A DNA stretch of 64,000 bases. It comes from Rhizobium sp. 16-449-1b (lineage in GTDB: Bacteria > Pseudomonadota > Alphaproteobacteria > Rhizobiales > Rhizobiaceae). The stretch covers positions 124,001 through 188,000 of the forward strand of contig NZ_JAGHMH010000026.1 in assembly GCF_017741935.1 (NCBI RefSeq). The letters run 5' to 3'. The notes beneath the pieces were generated by a model. It saw only the letters and a program-made list of their open reading frames with translations, was not told the DNA's origin and did not search any database. This document shows, piece by piece, positions 52,915 through 61,763 of this stretch (position 1 is its first letter; each line of letters opens with the position of its first letter). The translations under genes and the position numbers were made by a program.

Positions 52915-54801
52915 ATGGCAACGGGCGTCTGGGAGCGGCTTGCGGGCAATCTGGCATTTGTCGTTTTGTGCTTCGCCATGTGGGCACATTTTTCGATCTG
53001 GTACCGTCGGCTAATCGTTCGGCACGACAAAGTTCTTTTTGGTGCGTTCGCGGGCTGCACTTCTATCGGCTCCATGTTGCTCGCAGTCCAATACCAGCCC
53101 GGAATCTATCTTGATCTTCGTTTTGTTCCGCTTGCGCTGACCGCTGCATTGGGCGGCCCCATATCTGCCATCGGTGCAGTAGTCCCAGCCGCTATCTTTC
53201 GCCTCTATCTTGCCGGAACGGCTACCCTTGACGGGATCGTGGCGATCCTGGTCGTGAGCTCGGTGGGAGCGGCGACCTATTTGCTGCCGCGCACAAAATT
53301 CTCAGCGGGACGCATCCTTCTATTTCTCAGCCTGGCCCTGGCGCTTGCGCTAACCCTGGTGCTCGCTATTCTTCCAAGCCTGTCGGAGGTCCAAGCGCTC
53401 TCGGCCATCGGGTTCCCACTCATCACGGCAAACTGTGTCGCTGCAATCCTGTGTGGCCTCATCATGCTCAAGACAGATCGGGTGCAGCTGGAGCGCCGAA
53501 TTTTGGAAACGGCATTCTCGCAGTCCCCCGACTATCTGTACGTTAAAGACAGGGAGAGCAAATTCCTGACCGTGAACGACAATATGGCCCGGCTATTCCG
53601 TTTTCCCGCAGCTTCCGACATGATCGGGCTTTCCGACTTCAACCTGCGCACTCCTCCAGAAGCCGAGGAGCTGTATTTCCGCGAACAGCAGATCATGCGC
53701 ACCGGCGAACCGCAGATAGACTTTCAGGAGCGGTTGAACGATCGCCACCTGCTTGCGTCGAAGGTCCCTCTTCGGGATAGTGAGGGGCACATCGTTGGCC
53801 TCGCAGGCGTCACCCGTGACATTGCCGAACGCGTGGAACTCGAAAGCGAGCTTCGCGAAAAGCGAAACCTGCTGACGCTTGCGATGCATGGCATGTCCGA
53901 GGGTTTCGCCATTTTCGACAAGAAGGGGTTCCTCGTCTTCTGCAATGAGCAATACCGGGACGCATTCCCGTTTTCACGCGATGCTCGAGTCGTCGGTGCG
54001 CATATCAGCGACATCTTACGCAGCGTAGCGGAAACGGGCGAGCGTATCGACATGCCCGACGTGGCTTCAGAGCAATGGATCGAGCTGGCGGCAGCAAGCC
54101 TTCCTGTCAACAAGGACGAAGAAATCCAGCTTCAGAACGGCGAGTGGCGCGCACTTAAGACCCGGCTCGCCCATGATGGCACGGCGATGGTGGTCGTGTC
54201 TGACATCACGGCGACGAAGCAGGCGGAAATCGCTCTCCAGGAATCGGCTAACCAGCTCAGAGCCCTTGCAGACACGGATGGACTGACCAATCTCACCAAT
54301 CGCCGCGCTTTCGATCGGGCTTTTGCGGCCCAAACCGAACATTGTATCAGCAGGGGTATGCCGCTCAGTGTCCTGATGATCGATGTCGACCGCTTCAAAG
54401 CCTACAACGACACCTATGGCCATCTTGCTGGTGACGACTGCCTGCGCATCGTCGGAAGATGTCTAGACAAGTCCGTGAAGCGCGCAGGGGACCTCGTGGC
54501 GCGTTACGGCGGCGAGGAGTTCGTGGTTCTACTTCCAAACACGGACGAAAAAGGCGCTGCAATCGTTGCCGACGAATTTGCTCATCTCCTGGCCAAAGAG
54601 AACATCCCACATGCTGGGAGCGAGTTCGGGCGAGTGACCGCGAGTGTAGGAATCTCAACGGTCACGGGGAAAGGTCTGCACTTCGGCTCAGCACGCATCC
54701 TTTCGGAAGCCGATGACGCCCTCTATGAGGCGAAAGAGAACGGTCGCAATCAAGTGGTGGCGCGGACGCTATCGGACGGACAGACCGTGACAGTTAAGTA
54801 A
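52915..54801 (+). CDS. Membrane PAS-GGDEF diguanylate cyclase
   Basis: 628 residues. The N-terminus has about six membrane segments (up to residue 185), resembling 5TMR-LYT sensors (ALGGPISAIGAVVPAAIFRL). Two PAS regions follow (about 195-310 and 320-430; SPDYLYVKDRESKFLTVNDN). The GGDEF domain is active-type (RYGGEEFVVLLP), with the I-site RAGD five residues upstream. It makes c-di-GMP. It is divergent from the LuxR-solo gene, with about 150 bases between. Confidence 0.92.
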   Translation: MATGVWERLAGNLAFVVLCFAMWAHFSIWYRRLIVRHDKVLFGAFAGCTSIGSMLLAVQYQPGIYLDLRFVPLALTAALGGPISAIGAVVPAAIFRLYLAGTATLDGIVAILVVSSVGAATYLLPRTKFSAGRILLFLSLALALALTLVLAILPSLSEVQALSAIGFPLITANCVAAILCGLIMLKTDRVQLERRILETAFSQSPDYLYVKDRESKFLTVNDNMARLFRFPAASDMIGLSDFNLRTPPEAEELYFREQQIMRTGEPQIDFQERLNDRHLLASKVPLRDSEGHIVGLAGVTRDIAERVELESELREKRNLLTLAMHGMSEGFAIFDKKGFLVFCNEQYRDAFPFSRDARVVGAHISDILRSVAETGERIDMPDVASEQWIELAAASLPVNKDEEIQLQNGEWRALKTRLAHDGTAMVVVSDITATKQAEIALQESANQLRALADTDGLTNLTNRRAFDRAFAAQTEHCISRGMPLSVLMIDVDRFKAYNDTYGHLAGDDCLRIVGRCLDKSVKRAGDLVARYGGEEFVVLLPNTDEKGAAIVADEFAHLLAKENIPHAGSEFGRVTASVGISTVTGKGLHFGSARILSEADDALYEAKENGRNQVVARTLSDGQTVTVK

Positions 54802-54915
54802 GGACCGAAGGCATCATAATGGCGGCCTTTCGCTGTTGCCGCCAAGCCCAAACACAGCAGAATTGGGCGCGTCTGCAGCTCGTATTCCAATTGTGGGAGG
54901 GCTGACGCGACGATG

Positions 54916-55629
54916 CTAATTAGAGCTTAGCAACCCACGATCTTTCGCGATTCCAACAAGCTGCGGCACTGATTCAGCGCCCAGCTTGGCACGGGCTTTA
55001 TCGAGGTAGTGCTGCACGGTCCTCGAATTGATGCCGGTCACAGCGGCAGTTTCGAGTGTGTTTTTTCCTTTCATCGCCCATGTCAGGCACAGCATCTCGC
55101 GTGGTGACAGCACCTGCTTCGGATTGACGGCGGTTTTGGCAGCAATCATCTTCAATCGATAATGAACCATCATCACCAATTGGACAGCTCTCTTCGAGTC
55201 GAATGCGGCCGGGACGTCCACGTCTCTTTCCGAGGATGCAAAGGTCAGCATCATCGACGCGCCGTAACCACCTTCAACAGGGATCGTCATGCCGCAGCGG
55301 ATCCCGTGGTCGATCGCCTCGTCGCGAAATTTTCTGAGTGGTGAAGAACCGCGGGCCGGCCAATCCTCCGCAGTCCAGAAGAAAACGTCCCGTTTGCGCT
55401 TCGCTTCCGTCACCACCGGATCGATGCTGGAATAGTCAGCCGAGAGGTAAAGACCCTCCCAGGGTTTGGGATAGGAGTTGAATGTCCTGATCTGGGCGCC
55501 TTCTTTTTCGAGATAGGCAAACCGTTCGTATCCGCAGGAACGCGTGAACTGCCTGAGGGCGCCCTTGACCATGGCCTCGTCTTGCGCGACTTCCAGCATA
55601 TCAACGAGCGAGCGAAATTCTCCGTCCAC
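54916..55629 (-). CDS. traR: TraR-like quorum-sensing regulator
   Basis: 237 residues (Ti TraR is 234). The autoinducer domain keeps the canonical ligand residues: PWEGLYLSADYSSIDPVV has W-x3-Y and DP, FFWTAEDW the third Trp and HGIRCGMTIPV the Gly. The C-terminal LuxR HTH is LSPREMLCLTWAMKGKNTLE and SRTVQHYLDKARAKLG. Its place next to the trb operon matches rhizobial plasmids where TraR activates tra and trb genes. The lactone synthase traI would be expected beyond trbB, outside the window. Confidence 0.85.
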   Translation of the reverse strand: MDGEFRSLVDMLEVAQDEAMVKGALRQFTRSCGYERFAYLEKEGAQIRTFNSYPKPWEGLYLSADYSSIDPVVTEAKRKRDVFFWTAEDWPARGSSPLRKFRDEAIDHGIRCGMTIPVEGGYGASMMLTFASSERDVDVPAAFDSKRAVQLVMMVHYRLKMIAAKTAVNPKQVLSPREMLCLTWAMKGKNTLETAAVTGINSRTVQHYLDKARAKLGAESVPQLVGIAKDRGLLSSN

Positions 55630-56003
55630 GAACGCTTCTCCTATGTTTTTGACCCGTAACGCGGTCCTTTATTTGCCAGCCGAGACGCTGGATGATGGGC
55701 ATCGTCGTTTGGCAACAGGCGGACCTGCTAATCGCCAACTGACGATAGCTCCGCAACCGGCGGTGCTTGGTTGATGCAAAGCAGTCCCTCTTGCCGTGTA
55801 CGTTAGCACTACCCATAAAGGGGGAGCTTTCAAGGCTCCCTGCCTCAAAAAGATGACAAATCAAGAAAAGTTTTTGCGGGCGAATGGAAACCGTGTTCTG
55901 ACGCGAGTGCTATGTACTGAAGAGAACGCGATATAAGGCCCGGCCCGTTTGCCCACGCAAGGCCCCAAATCCTAAAACTGCCAGCGCTTTTCAAGCGGCA
56001 AGA
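55630..56003. other. Region between traR-like gene and trb operon
   Basis: 374 bases without a gene. It should hold the traR promoter. No clear palindromic TraR box was seen. Confidence 0.4.
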
Positions 56004-56225
56004 TCACTTGGCGTCGATACGCGCCCGCTCGGATCTGACGGCTTTGATGATACGCCAGTTAATTCCCGGCTCGCGTGGCATCTGGATATCGTCCATGTTG
56101 TCGAAATCCGAAAGCCGGGTGTAAAACGCACTTCGAAGGCGCGAGATAAACTGCTTCGGCAAAGCGGTGTTTTCGAGAAGGTCCGGGTCGTCATCCGGCA
56201 AATCGCCAAAATCCATTTCTGTCAT
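56004..56225 (-). CDS. Small acidic protein after trbI, unknown
   Basis: 73 residues: MTEMDFGDLPDDDPDLLENT followed by ALPKQFISRLRSAFYTRLSD. AAAGGA lies upstream of the ATG (an alternative ATG is at 56216). It is 97 bases after trbI on the same strand and could be the last gene of the trb transcript. Not recognised. Confidence 0.55.
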   Translation of the reverse strand: MTEMDFGDLPDDDPDLLENTALPKQFISRLRSAFYTRLSDFDNMDDIQMPREPGINWRIIKAVRSERARIDAK

Positions 56226-56322
56226 CGCCTATCCTTTCCTGCGTTGAGCAGGACCATCCGGCACCATTTCTTCAGCCAGCGCAACTCGCAGATTTGCACC
56301 TCTTGCAGACTTGGCGTTTCCT

Positions 56323-57624
56323 TTAGTTTATGCGGTAAGCCGACGGAAAGATGATGTCCTGGTCGACGAGGACGTTGAACTTATAGCCGGGGCGTATCTG
56401 GATCGTCGGCTGTACATTCAGGTTCTTCGAGATTGTCTGCTCGGCGACGCGACCGAAGCTTTCAGCAAAATTCCGTCTGGCGGCATCGGACGCCGTATCC
56501 TGCGTCGCAAGCGTCGAACTCTCCGGCATGGACATGTCGATCCCGGTTCCGATCAGCGCGACGAGTGCTGCCGAACCCCAGGTGCGCCAGAGATGTCGAT
56601 CGACTTTATCCTTGAACCCGCCATATCCCTCGGCATCCGTGCCCGCCATGCCGCCGATCTGCAGGGTCGATCCGTTCGGAAAGATGAGGTCGGTCCAGAC
56701 GACGAGTACGCGCTCCTGGCCAAACGACACCTTGGAATCGTAGCGGCCGAATAGTTTGGACCCCTGCGGGATCAGGAGCCGATAGCCGGTGGCGCTGTCA
56801 AAAACGTTCTGGCTGACCTGAGCGGTGATTCTGCCCGGAAGATCGGAGTTGAGCCCGGTGATCAACGTGGCCGGAATAACCGAGCCGCGCTTCAGCTCAT
56901 AGGGCGAGATCTGCGGTACGACCCGGTTCGGCAGATAGCCGAGATCCTTGATGTCCTGATTGAAAAAATCCTGCTTCGAAGTCTGGGTGTTCGGATCGAC
57001 GTTCTGTCCCATCAGCCCTGATTTGACAGCGGAGGCGTAGAGGTCGGAGGCATTGTTGGCTGTCGCAGTTGTCGTCTGCCGGCCCGTGTCTCTGGAATTG
57101 TTGGCGACTTTTTCGACATCGGAAATATCCACCTTCAATGGCGAGTCCAAAGCCGTTGCCCGCGCCTGAAGGCGGGCCATACGCTGGCGCTGCGCCTCGC
57201 GGATATATTGTTCGTCCTGCTCCCGTTTCAGGCGGGCTTTCCATTCCTCTTCGGATTCGAGCCTTGGCCGCCGTTCTTGCCTTTCCGCGGACTGGCGGTC
57301 GACAACAGATGTTTCCTTCTCGACCTTCTGTTCGACGGCGGGCGTTGGCTGAAACGCTTCGCGCTCAACCGGCTCGCCGATGATGCCGTCGGTAACGCCG
57401 CGTTTGAGTTGGTCTCCAAAATTGGTTGCGGGAGCATTCGAGGCGCTCTCGATATCATTGTTCCGATTGAATGCCAGCCCGCGCCACGACAGCCCGACCA
57501 CGACCACCCCGACGAACAACGCGATGATGATGATGGCGATGATGATCGGCAGCCGATTGAGACGGCGCATACCCTTCTGATCGTCGGCTTGGTTGGAGGC
57601 GCCAAGCTGGAGAGACTGGACCAT
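56323..57624 (-). CDS. trbI: TrbI, VirB10-like mating channel protein
   Basis: 433 residues, as in Ti plasmids. One membrane segment (about 25-48), a charged linker (about 60-180) and a C-terminal VirB10 beta-barrel domain with PYELKRGSVIPATLITGLNS, YRLLIPQGSKLFGRYDSKVS and the C-terminal QDIIFPSAYRIN. It spans the envelope and links the inner-membrane ATPases to the outer-membrane pore. Confidence 0.95.
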   Translation of the reverse strand: MVQSLQLGASNQADDQKGMRRLNRLPIIIAIIIIALFVGVVVVGLSWRGLAFNRNNDIESASNAPATNFGDQLKRGVTDGIIGEPVEREAFQPTPAVEQKVEKETSVVDRQSAERQERRPRLESEEEWKARLKREQDEQYIREAQRQRMARLQARATALDSPLKVDISDVEKVANNSRDTGRQTTTATANNASDLYASAVKSGLMGQNVDPNTQTSKQDFFNQDIKDLGYLPNRVVPQISPYELKRGSVIPATLITGLNSDLPGRITAQVSQNVFDSATGYRLLIPQGSKLFGRYDSKVSFGQERVLVVWTDLIFPNGSTLQIGGMAGTDAEGYGGFKDKVDRHLWRTWGSAALVALIGTGIDMSMPESSTLATQDTASDAARRNFAESFGRVAEQTISKNLNVQPTIQIRPGYKFNVLVDQDIIFPSAYRIN

Positions 57625-57636
57625 GTTCGCCTCCCC

Positions 57637-58074
57637 TCAGTTGCGTTGCATGATGGAAAGCGGGCTTGCCGGCGTGGCGCCGGCCGCCGTGGCCGTGTAG
57701 GCCCGACCAAGGGCGACGGACGGCGTCGAGAGCCGTGCGAGCACCTGACCGTCGACGCCGTCGACCGAATAGGCGATCTCGACCGGTTTCACGTCTTTGC
57801 CAACCTTGCTGTCGGTGATGACCGTATAGCCCCAGCCCTTCAGTGCAGCCTCGAGCGCCGTCGCGAAATCGGACGAGTCCTTATCCATCTTGAGCGTTGT
57901 TGTGCTTGCTGGACCGATCTGCTCGGCAAGCCGGCTCGCCATGTCGCCGGCAATGGCGCTTGCGGCAGGGCCGGTGACGGCGACCGGGGTGGAACTGGTG
58001 GTCAATCCGTCCTCGGCCGTCTGGCAGCCTGAGAGCAGGGTGGCGATGATCATGATGACGAGAAGCTTGCGCAT
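57637..58074 (-). CDS. trbH: TrbH lipoprotein
   Basis: 145 residues with a lipoprotein signal (LLVIMIIATLLSGCQT, Cys at about 17). It is followed by a domain with ASRLAEQIGPASTTTLKMDK. Encoded between trbG and trbI with 2- and 12-base gaps. Outer-membrane component of the Trb channel (VirB7-like position). Confidence 0.9.
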   Translation of the reverse strand: MRKLLVIMIIATLLSGCQTAEDGLTTSSTPVAVTGPAASAIAGDMASRLAEQIGPASTTTLKMDKDSSDFATALEAALKGWGYTVITDSKVGKDVKPVEIAYSVDGVDGQVLARLSTPSVALGRAYTATAAGATPASPLSIMQRN

Positions 58075-58076
58075 GG

Positions 58077-58889
58077 TCAGCCTCCCCGCCGAATGGTGAT
58101 TTTCTGCTGGCGCCAGCCGACGCCGGAGACGAGGATCGCCTTGTCGACCGCATAGTCGACGATCATCATGTCACGCTGCATCCGATAGTTGACGATACGG
58201 TTCTGGCCGCCTGAGACGACGAAGAGCACGGGCGCATCCTGGCTCGATACTGATTTCGAAAATTGAATGTAGGTTTTCACACCATCGGAATAGACCCGTT
58301 TCGGTTTCCAGGGTGCCGAGCCACTCACCGAATATGAGAAGTTCAATTTGTCGGGCGCCGTGCCGGGAATGCCGCCGGTCTCGAGCCGGGAATTGATATC
58401 GGCGAGCTTGGTCGAGACGTCCTCCGGATATTCGAAGCCGACGCGGGCCATGTATTGGCTCGGATGGGACTTGAGCTGGACGTGATAGGTGCGCCGCGAT
58501 GTGGTGACCACCATCGAGGTAACGAGTCCCGGTTCCGACGGCTTGACGATCAAATGGATCGCCTGCCCGCCCGTGGCGCCGGAAGTCGCCGGTTCGACCT
58601 TCCAACGAACCGTGTCACCGACAAGCACATCGCGGACGATCTCGCCGCCTTGCAATTCGATATCGCAGACTTGAAGCGGCGAGCAGACGACCGACGGCTG
58701 GGTTTCTCCGAACAGGAAAATGACCTTGCCGTCCGGACCGGTCGTCACCAGCCCTGACGTCCCGCGCCATTTCCTGGATATGTTGGTGCCCTTCACCTCG
58801 TTGTTTGTCATGCTCTGCGCTTCAGCGCCGCTCGCGAGGACGAGCGTGGCCAGGCAGCCGGCGGCTGCGATCAATCCTGTTCTGTGCAT
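58077..58889 (-). CDS. trbG: TrbG, VirB9-like protein
   Basis: 270 residues with a signal peptide (cleavage near AEAQS). The VirB9/CagX fold includes VVCSPLQVCDIELQGGEIVR, DVLVGDTVRWKVEP and YSVSGSAPWKPKRVYSDGVK. It forms the outer-membrane core with TrbH and TrbI. Confidence 0.94.
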   Translation of the reverse strand: MHRTGLIAAAGCLATLVLASGAEAQSMTNNEVKGTNISRKWRGTSGLVTTGPDGKVIFLFGETQPSVVCSPLQVCDIELQGGEIVRDVLVGDTVRWKVEPATSGATGGQAIHLIVKPSEPGLVTSMVVTTSRRTYHVQLKSHPSQYMARVGFEYPEDVSTKLADINSRLETGGIPGTAPDKLNFSYSVSGSAPWKPKRVYSDGVKTYIQFSKSVSSQDAPVLFVVSGGQNRIVNYRMQRDMMIVDYAVDKAILVSGVGWRQQKITIRRGG

Positions 58890-58906
58890 TGAGAAATCCC
58901 TTGCCC

Positions 58907-59569
58907 TTAAAGCTGCGCTGTCCAGTCGAAATCCCGGACATAGAGACCGATCGGGTTGAGACGGATGGTCGCCTCGTCCTGCGGTGCGGTGAGCGTGACC
59001 GTCGCGATGCCGCGGAAGCGCCGCGTGCCGATTTCCTTGCCCTTGCGGTCGCGTTCGTATTCGGTCCAGTCGATTTGATAGGTCTGGTTCGAGAGCGCCA
59101 CGATGTTGTTGACCTCAATGGCAACGGTCGACGACTTCGCTTTCTCGAACGGCGAGTTGCTCCGGAACCAGTCATTGATCTTCTGCGTCGACGGATCTGA
59201 GGTCCGAAGCAGCGCATAGGTCCGATCGATACATTGCTTCTGCACCACGGCATCCGGCGTAATGCTGCGGAAGCTGGTCACGAAGTTGCCGAGCGTGGCG
59301 CGCACCACCCGGACATCCGCATATTCGATCTGTTCGGGGAAGCCTGATGTCACCGAGGTTCCAAGCTTGTCGACCTGGACAATATAGGGCACCAGCTTGA
59401 CCTGAGTGCTCAAGTACATCGAATAGCCGAAACCGATCACCGCCATGGTGAGACCTAGAATGCCGACGATGCGCCACGCGGCTGCAGCCTGCACATAAGA
59501 GCCGTATCGTTCGCTCCATTCCTGGCGCGCGGCAAGATAGGGGTTTTCGGGGGCGCGGTTCGCTGCCAT
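58907..59569 (-). CDS. trbF: TrbF, VirB8-like protein
   Basis: 220 residues. A cytoplasmic N-terminus with NPYLAARQEWSERYGSYVQA, one membrane segment (about 36-56), then the periplasmic VirB8 domain (VQVDKLGTSVTSGFPEQIEY and YQIDWTEYERDRKG). Inner-membrane assembly factor. Confidence 0.94.
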   Translation of the reverse strand: MAANRAPENPYLAARQEWSERYGSYVQAAAAWRIVGILGLTMAVIGFGYSMYLSTQVKLVPYIVQVDKLGTSVTSGFPEQIEYADVRVVRATLGNFVTSFRSITPDAVVQKQCIDRTYALLRTSDPSTQKINDWFRSNSPFEKAKSSTVAIEVNNIVALSNQTYQIDWTEYERDRKGKEIGTRRFRGIATVTLTAPQDEATIRLNPIGLYVRDFDWTAQL

Positions 59570-59593
59570 CGGTCCTTCACTTTCTGATTGCGA

Positions 59594-60769
59594 TTAGTCT
59601 TTGCGTTCGGGAGATGGCTTTGGTCCGCTGAGACCGCTGCGACTTTGGTCCAGCTTGGCGTTGGCGAGCCCGAGGATCGATCCTGCATAGGCGCCAGGAG
59701 AACCGATGGCCTTTTCCTTGGCCGCAGAGCCCGCAGCCTTGCCAGCGGACCCGATCCCTGCGCCGAAACCTCGGAGGGAGGCACCCGCGACGGATGAACC
59801 AGCGGCCCGGGCAGCCTGACTTGCCGCAAAGCCGGCCCCTGCTGCACCCGCTGCGAGAAAGCCGGCCCCGGTCGCGAAGGACGCCGCCTGGCCGCCATGG
59901 CGGATTGCTTCCATACCGCCCGAGACGGAGGCGCCCTGCACCACGCCTTGAATGATATTCGGCACATACATGGCAATGATAAAGACCACGACGGAAATGC
60001 CGGCGATCGCCAAGGTCGTGACGAACTGGTCCGAGGAGGCGGTTGGCGCATTCGCAAGACCCAGTAGGACCTCGGATCCAATCTTTGCGATCATCACCAA
60101 TGCCATCAATTTCATGCCGACGCCGAAGGCGTAGACGAGATAGCGGATGGCGAAGTCTTTCGTGTACGACGACCCACCAAGCCCGAGCATGATCATGCCG
60201 GCGAGCAGGCCGACATACATCTCGACCATGACCGAGACGAAAATTGCTGCGACCAGCGAGAAGCAGATGACGACGACACCCATCGCCAACACGGCCGCAA
60301 TCGCCAGCGCATTGTCCTCGAACACGCCAAATTGCGCTTGCTGCGACATTTGCGAGGCAACCCGGATACCAGCGTCGAACACTTCAGCAGGCGACGCCGA
60401 TCCGCCGCCTGCTCCAATCTGAAAGAGGCTGTCGACGACTGCTCGGGCAAAGGTCGGCCCTTGTGTGAGAACGAAGGCGAAAAAGCCAATGAACATGATC
60501 CGCCGCACAAGCTCCGCGAACCAGCTGTCGAGCGATGCCGCCTGCAGCGCCAGCCAGACGGCGGCAATTCCCACTTCGATGGTCGCCAGGATCCAGAACA
60601 ACGATTTCGCCGCATCCATGATGGTGGTTTCCCACCCTTTCGCGGCGGTCGAGACCTGATTTTCGAGTTCGGTCAGAACTTGTCCTTGTTGCGCGAAGGC
60701 TGGAACTGCACAGACGAGGCACAGGAGACCCGCGATCAGGAATGACCGTTCAAGACTAGATTTCACCAT
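59594..60769 (-). CDS. trbL: TrbL, VirB6-like inner-membrane protein
   Basis: 391 residues with a signal-like N-terminus and about six membrane segments (up to residue 280), including FAFVLTQGPTFARAVVDSLF and GSEVLLGLANAPTASSDQF. The C-terminal 120 residues are Ala/Gly-rich. Overlaps trbK by 7 bases. Polytopic channel component. Confidence 0.93.
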   Translation of the reverse strand: MVKSSLERSFLIAGLLCLVCAVPAFAQQGQVLTELENQVSTAAKGWETTIMDAAKSLFWILATIEVGIAAVWLALQAASLDSWFAELVRRIMFIGFFAFVLTQGPTFARAVVDSLFQIGAGGGSASPAEVFDAGIRVASQMSQQAQFGVFEDNALAIAAVLAMGVVVICFSLVAAIFVSVMVEMYVGLLAGMIMLGLGGSSYTKDFAIRYLVYAFGVGMKLMALVMIAKIGSEVLLGLANAPTASSDQFVTTLAIAGISVVVFIIAMYVPNIIQGVVQGASVSGGMEAIRHGGQAASFATGAGFLAAGAAGAGFAASQAARAAGSSVAGASLRGFGAGIGSAGKAAGSAAKEKAIGSPGAYAGSILGLANAKLDQSRSGLSGPKPSPERKD

Positions 60770-60963
60770 CTTGGACGCATCTCCTGGCCACCCTTGATCG
60801 GCGGCAGTTCTTTGTTCGAGCCGAAGAACTCTTCCCTGACGGCGCGTCGTTCCTCAGTGAGCGACGGTTTCGTGGTGTCTCTGGATTTGACGATCAGCAC
60901 AGTCGCCGCAGATGAAACAGCGGCAACAACCACAAGGAGGGCAATGACGACGGCGCGGTTCAC
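60763..60963 (-). CDS. trbK: TrbK-like small membrane protein (entry exclusion)
   Basis: 66 residues from a GTG at 60963 that overlaps the trbJ stop. One N-terminal membrane segment (AVVIALLVVVAAVSSAATVL), then SLTEERRAVREEFFGSNKEL and the C-terminus GQEMRPRW typical of TrbK. Not a lipoprotein here: no Cys after the hydrophobic segment. TrbK blocks uptake of a second copy of the same plasmid. Confidence 0.8.
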   Translation of the reverse strand: MNRAVVIALLVVVAAVSSAATVLIVKSRDTTKPSLTEERRAVREEFFGSNKELPPIKGGQEMRPRW

Positions 60964-61763
60964 CAGCGGGGCTCCATCTTCTGACCTTCCGGAATGCTCT
61001 TGATCTCGGCGTTGAAGAATTTTTCCCGCCGGGCCTGCGCGAGATCCTTGTCGGTTTGTTCGGTCTGAAGCCATGTTCCCATCATGGTCATTTGCTGGGA
61101 GACGAGGCCGCGGAGCTTCTGCATCTGCGCGACCTGTTGCGCCGCGATCTCGTGCCCGACTTGCAGGGCCTTCATCTGTCCATCGGCGGTCTCGGACATC
61201 GATCGCAGCGAGGACATCGTGCCTTCTTCGCTATCGAACTGGTCGGCCGTCAGGCTCGCCGCCTTCAGTGTGCTGGCGATCGTATCCCGGTTCGTGTCCG
61301 ACCACGTCTGGTAGCTCGACGAAAAACTTGTCGCGTCGGGCAGGTTGGTCCTGAGGCTCGAATAGCTCTGAAAGCGCTGCTGCAGCACATCATCGGCATT
61401 TCCCATCGAAAACGAAATGCTCTGGCCCTGGTCGACGATGCTGCGGAGCTGATTGAGGTCGCTTTCGACCTGCCCCCACATATGCGACGGAAGGGTCGCG
61501 GTATTCTGCAGCAGGTTCTGGTAGATATTGAGCTGCGTTTCGATCTGTTGCGCGAGCTGGCTGATCTGGGTGAGCTGGTTCTGGATTTGCTCGCCGGATT
61601 TCCCAACCAACCCGACCAGTTCGCCATTGTTAAGGACCTGCGTCCACTCGGTCGCTGCACCTGTAGCAGTGCCCGCCACCGCAAGGTCCACAGTGCCAAT
61701 TGTCAATGCGACGGCCGCCACGCCGGCGAGCAATTTATCCGAAGTTGAGCAGCGATGTGGCAT
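60960..61763 (-). CDS. trbJ: TrbJ, VirB5-like protein
   Basis: 267 residues with a signal peptide (about 1-30, ending AVAG). It contains ATEWTQVLNNGELVGLVGKS, QIQNQLTQISQLAQQIETQL and RGLVSQQMTMMGTWLQTEQT. Mostly helical periplasmic minor-pilus protein. Overlaps trbE by 29 bases. Confidence 0.93.
   Translation of the reverse strand: MPHRCSTSDKLLAGVAAVALTIGTVDLAVAGTATGAATEWTQVLNNGELVGLVGKSGEQIQNQLTQISQLAQQIETQLNIYQNLLQNTATLPSHMWGQVESDLNQLRSIVDQGQSISFSMGNADDVLQQRFQSYSSLRTNLPDATSFSSSYQTWSDTNRDTIASTLKAASLTADQFDSEEGTMSSLRSMSETADGQMKALQVGHEIAAQQVAQMQKLRGLVSQQMTMMGTWLQTEQTDKDLAQARREKFFNAEIKSIPEGQKMEPRW

Noticed and set aside
54802..56322. A traI-type lactone synthase near traR
   Set aside because: No LuxI-like protein could be found in any frame; it would be expected outside the window beyond trbB.
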